A stretch of 64,000 bases of DNA, taken from the NCBI RefSeq assembly GCF_024055635.1, contig NZ_JAMXMB010000008.1, forward strand, positions 1 to 64,000, in the 5' to 3' direction. Each line of letters starts with the position of its first letter. Position 1 is the first letter of the stretch. This DNA comes from Microbacterium yannicii. GTDB lineage: Bacteria > Actinomycetota > Actinomycetes > Actinomycetales > Microbacteriaceae. Below, piece by piece: positions 62,630 to 64,000 of the stretch. Position numbers and translations under genes: made by a program. The notes beneath the pieces are model-generated. The model made no database searches, had not been told where the DNA came from, and saw nothing but the letters and a program-made list of their open reading frames with translations.

Positions 62630-63208
62630 TCACCGGCGCGAGAGGCGCTCCGCGTCGGCCCAGGCCCGCTGCGCGGGAGTCAGCGGGCCGGAGGCGGCGC
62701 CGGTGACGGGCGCCCCGCGCCACGCGTGGCAGAGCGCCAGCGCGAGGGCGTCCGCGGCGTCGGCAGGCTGCGGCAGCTCCGCCAGCCGCAGCACGCGGGC
62801 GACCATGGTCTGCACCTGCCGCTTGTCGGCGTTGCCGTAGCCGGTGATCGCGGCCTTCACCTCCGACGGGGTGTGCGTGGCGGCGGCGATGCCGCGCTCC
62901 CCTGCGACGAGCAGGGCGATGCCGCTGGCCTGGGCGGTGCCCATCACGCTGGTGCGGTTGTGCTGCGCGAACACACGCTCCACCGCGACCACATCAGGGT
63001 CATGTGCGTCGAGAACCGCGCGGAGTCCTGCGGCGATCAGCGCCAAGCGCTCCTCGATGGGAGATCCGGGATCGGAGCGCACCACTCCCACATGCACGAG
63101 GGTCGCGGAACGGTCGGGGGCGACGTCGACGACGCCCACGCCGCAGCGCGTCAGACCAGGGTCGATCCCCAGGACACGCAGCAGACCGCGGGAGGTTCCG
63201 GATGGCAC
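62630..63208 (-). CDS. ruvC: Holliday junction endonuclease RuvC
   Basis: Resolvase that cuts branch-migrated junctions. The 192-residue protein has VLGIDPGLTRCGVGVVD with the first catalytic aspartate, VAVERVFAQHN, and a C-terminal LPQPADAADALALALCH with the last aspartates. The start is GTG at 63208, six bases after TAGCGT; five G lie between, too close for a ribosome site. The 77-base gap to ruvA is unusual for this operon but contains the ruvA -10. Confidence 0.95.
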   Translation of the reverse strand: MPSGTSRGLLRVLGIDPGLTRCGVGVVDVAPDRSATLVHVGVVRSDPGSPIEERLALIAAGLRAVLDAHDPDVVAVERVFAQHNRTSVMGTAQASGIALLVAGERGIAAATHTPSEVKAAITGYGNADKRQVQTMVARVLRLAELPQPADAADALALALCHAWRGAPVTGAASGPLTPAQRAWADAERLSRR

Positions 63209-63214
63209 TCCCCC

Positions 63215-63220
63215 ACGCTA
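63215..63220 (-). promoter_or_regulatory. Probable -10 (TAGCGT) for leaderless ruvC
   Basis: TAGCGT, then GGGGGA, then GTG of ruvC: six bases. It contains a CTAG and follows the terminator at 63233-63268. Confidence 0.5.
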
Positions 63221-63232
63221 GGCGAGGAGAAC

Positions 63233-63268
63233 GGATGCCGCGGCCAGGCGCGCCTGCCCGCGGCATCC
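63233..63268 (-). terminator. Long palindrome after yebC
   Basis: Nearly perfect 36-base palindrome, 18 bp per arm with one C-C mismatch, arms starting GGATGCCGCGG and ending CCGCGGCATCC. It starts 5 bases past the yebC stop and probably ends that transcript in either direction. No T-run. Confidence 0.65.
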
Positions 63269-63273
63269 GAGAC

Positions 63274-64000
63274 TCACTCGTCGTCGTTCTCGAGCTCGGC
63301 CTGCACCTCGGCGGTGAGGTCGAAGTTGCTGTAGACGTTCTGGACGTCGTCGCTGTCTTCGAGCGCGTCGATCAGACGGAAGACCTTGCGGGCGGTGTCG
63401 GCGTCGACCTCGACCTTGAGGTTGGGGACGAACTCGACGTCGGCGGACTCGTAGTCGATGCCGGCGTCCTGCAGGGCCGTCCGCACGGTCACCAGATCCG
63501 CTGCCTCGGTGATGACCTCGAAGCCCTGCGCGTGCGGCTCGATCTCTTCGGCGCCGGCCTCGAGCACGGCCAGCATGACGTCGTCCTCGGTGGTGGTCTC
63601 GCCGCCCACGACGATGACGCCCTTGCGGGTGAAGTTGTACGCGACGCTGCCGGGATCCGCCAGCGTGCCCCCGTTGCGGGTGAGAGCCGTACGGACCTCG
63701 GCCGCGGCGCGGTTCTTGTTGTCGGTCAGACACTCGATCATCAGCGCGACGCCGTGGGGACCGTAGCCCTCGTACGTGATGGAGGAGTACTCCACCGACT
63801 CGCCGCCGATGCCCGCACCGCGCTTGATGGCACGATCGATGTTGTCCTTCGGGACCGAGGTCTTCTTCGCCTTCAGCACCGCGTCGAACAGGGTCGGGTT
63901 GCCCTGGAGGTCGGGGCCGCCCAGCTTGGCCGCCACCTCGATGTTCTTGATGAGCTTGGCCCACGACTTCGCACGGCGGGAGTCGATGACCGCCTTCTTG
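63274..64000 (-). CDS. yebC: YebC/PmpR-family regulator (5' end outside window)
   Basis: Conserved protein of about 250 residues of the TACO1/YebC family, reported to bind DNA or act on translating ribosomes. The visible 241 residues include [70 protein letters not shown] and the acidic C-terminus. About 12 residues (MSGHSKWATTKHKK-like in relatives) lie beyond position 64000. It precedes ruvC, as in other actinobacteria, and ends in a palindrome. Confidence 0.92.
   Translation of the reverse strand, partial: KKAVIDSRRAKSWAKLIKNIEVAAKLGGPDLQGNPTLFDAVLKAKKTSVPKDNIDRAIKRGAGIGGESVEYSSITYEGYGPHGVALMIECLTDNKNRAAAEVRTALTRNGGTLADPGSVAYNFTRKGVIVVGGETTTEDDVMLAVLEAGAEEIEPHAQGFEVITEAADLVTVRTALQDAGIDYESADVEFVPNLKVEVDADTARKVFRLIDALEDSDDVQNVYSNFDLTAEVQAELENDDE

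Overview
The window is high-GC (roughly 70%), densely coded chromosomal DNA of a Gram-positive actinobacterium. Gene order (his-trp-lgt-gltBD-pyk; pyrR-pyrBC-carAB-pyrF-gmk-rpoZ-metK-priA-fmt-rsmB-rpe; rarA-rpsD-alaS-ruvX-mltG-aro-efp-nusB; yebC-ruvCAB-yajC-secDF-rel), the actinobacterial small proteins and the protein sequences point to Microbacteriaceae, most likely Microbacterium. Almost everything is on the minus strand; only glsA (16139-17311) and a three-gene patch (52452-55328) are on plus. I saw no rRNA, tRNA, CRISPR array, insertion sequence or prophage. No gene-free stretch exceeds 300 bases; the longest gaps (50771-50963, 33701-33872, 49971-50140) hold terminators, promoter-like sites and one repeat.

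Layout in transcription order (right to left). 64000-60908: yebC (cut by the window edge), ruvC, ruvA, ruvB. 60823-55298: yajC-secD-secF and the bifunctional (p)ppGpp enzyme rel. 55328-52452, plus strand: an AbiEi-like protein, a DUF349 protein with a tandem-repeat tail, and a small membrane protein. 52331-38854: rarA, rpsD, a small membrane protein, alaS, ruvX, mltG, aroE, aroC, aroK, aroB, an acetyltransferase, aroQ, efp, nusB. 38813-33164: three genes that look inserted (SWIM-SNF2 helicase, a metallo-beta-lactamase/Rieske fusion, a DoxX-like protein). 33020-21674: pyrimidine operon pyrR-pyrB-pyrC-membrane protein-carA-carB-pyrF, then an IHF-like/guanylate kinase fusion, rpoZ and metK. 21663-15426: priA, fmt, rsmB and rpe, with glsA divergent from rpe. 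15393-31: a membrane protein, hisE-hisG-hisF-hisI, two Trp-associated membrane proteins, trpC-trpB-trpA, lgt, gltB-gltD and pyk.

The genes are core metabolism and information processing: de novo UMP synthesis, the shikimate pathway, the ends of His and Trp synthesis, ammonium assimilation, glycolysis, SAM supply, translation initiation and elongation, Sec export, Holliday-junction processing and the stringent response. Many neighbours overlap by 1, 4 or 8 bases, implying translational coupling.

Notable observations: at least seven, probably eight, genes start exactly six bases after a -10-like hexamer, the geometry of leaderless mRNAs, and rpe and glsA share one such divergent core; the six CTAG tetramers I could find are all intergenic, most inside -10-like sites; a short interspersed repeat has extended the carA reading frame in three copies; guanylate kinase carries an integration-host-factor-like domain; trpE and coaBC are missing from slots where relatives carry them; PriA has lost its helicase motifs; and a Rieske/metallo-beta-lactamase fusion sits in the inserted block.
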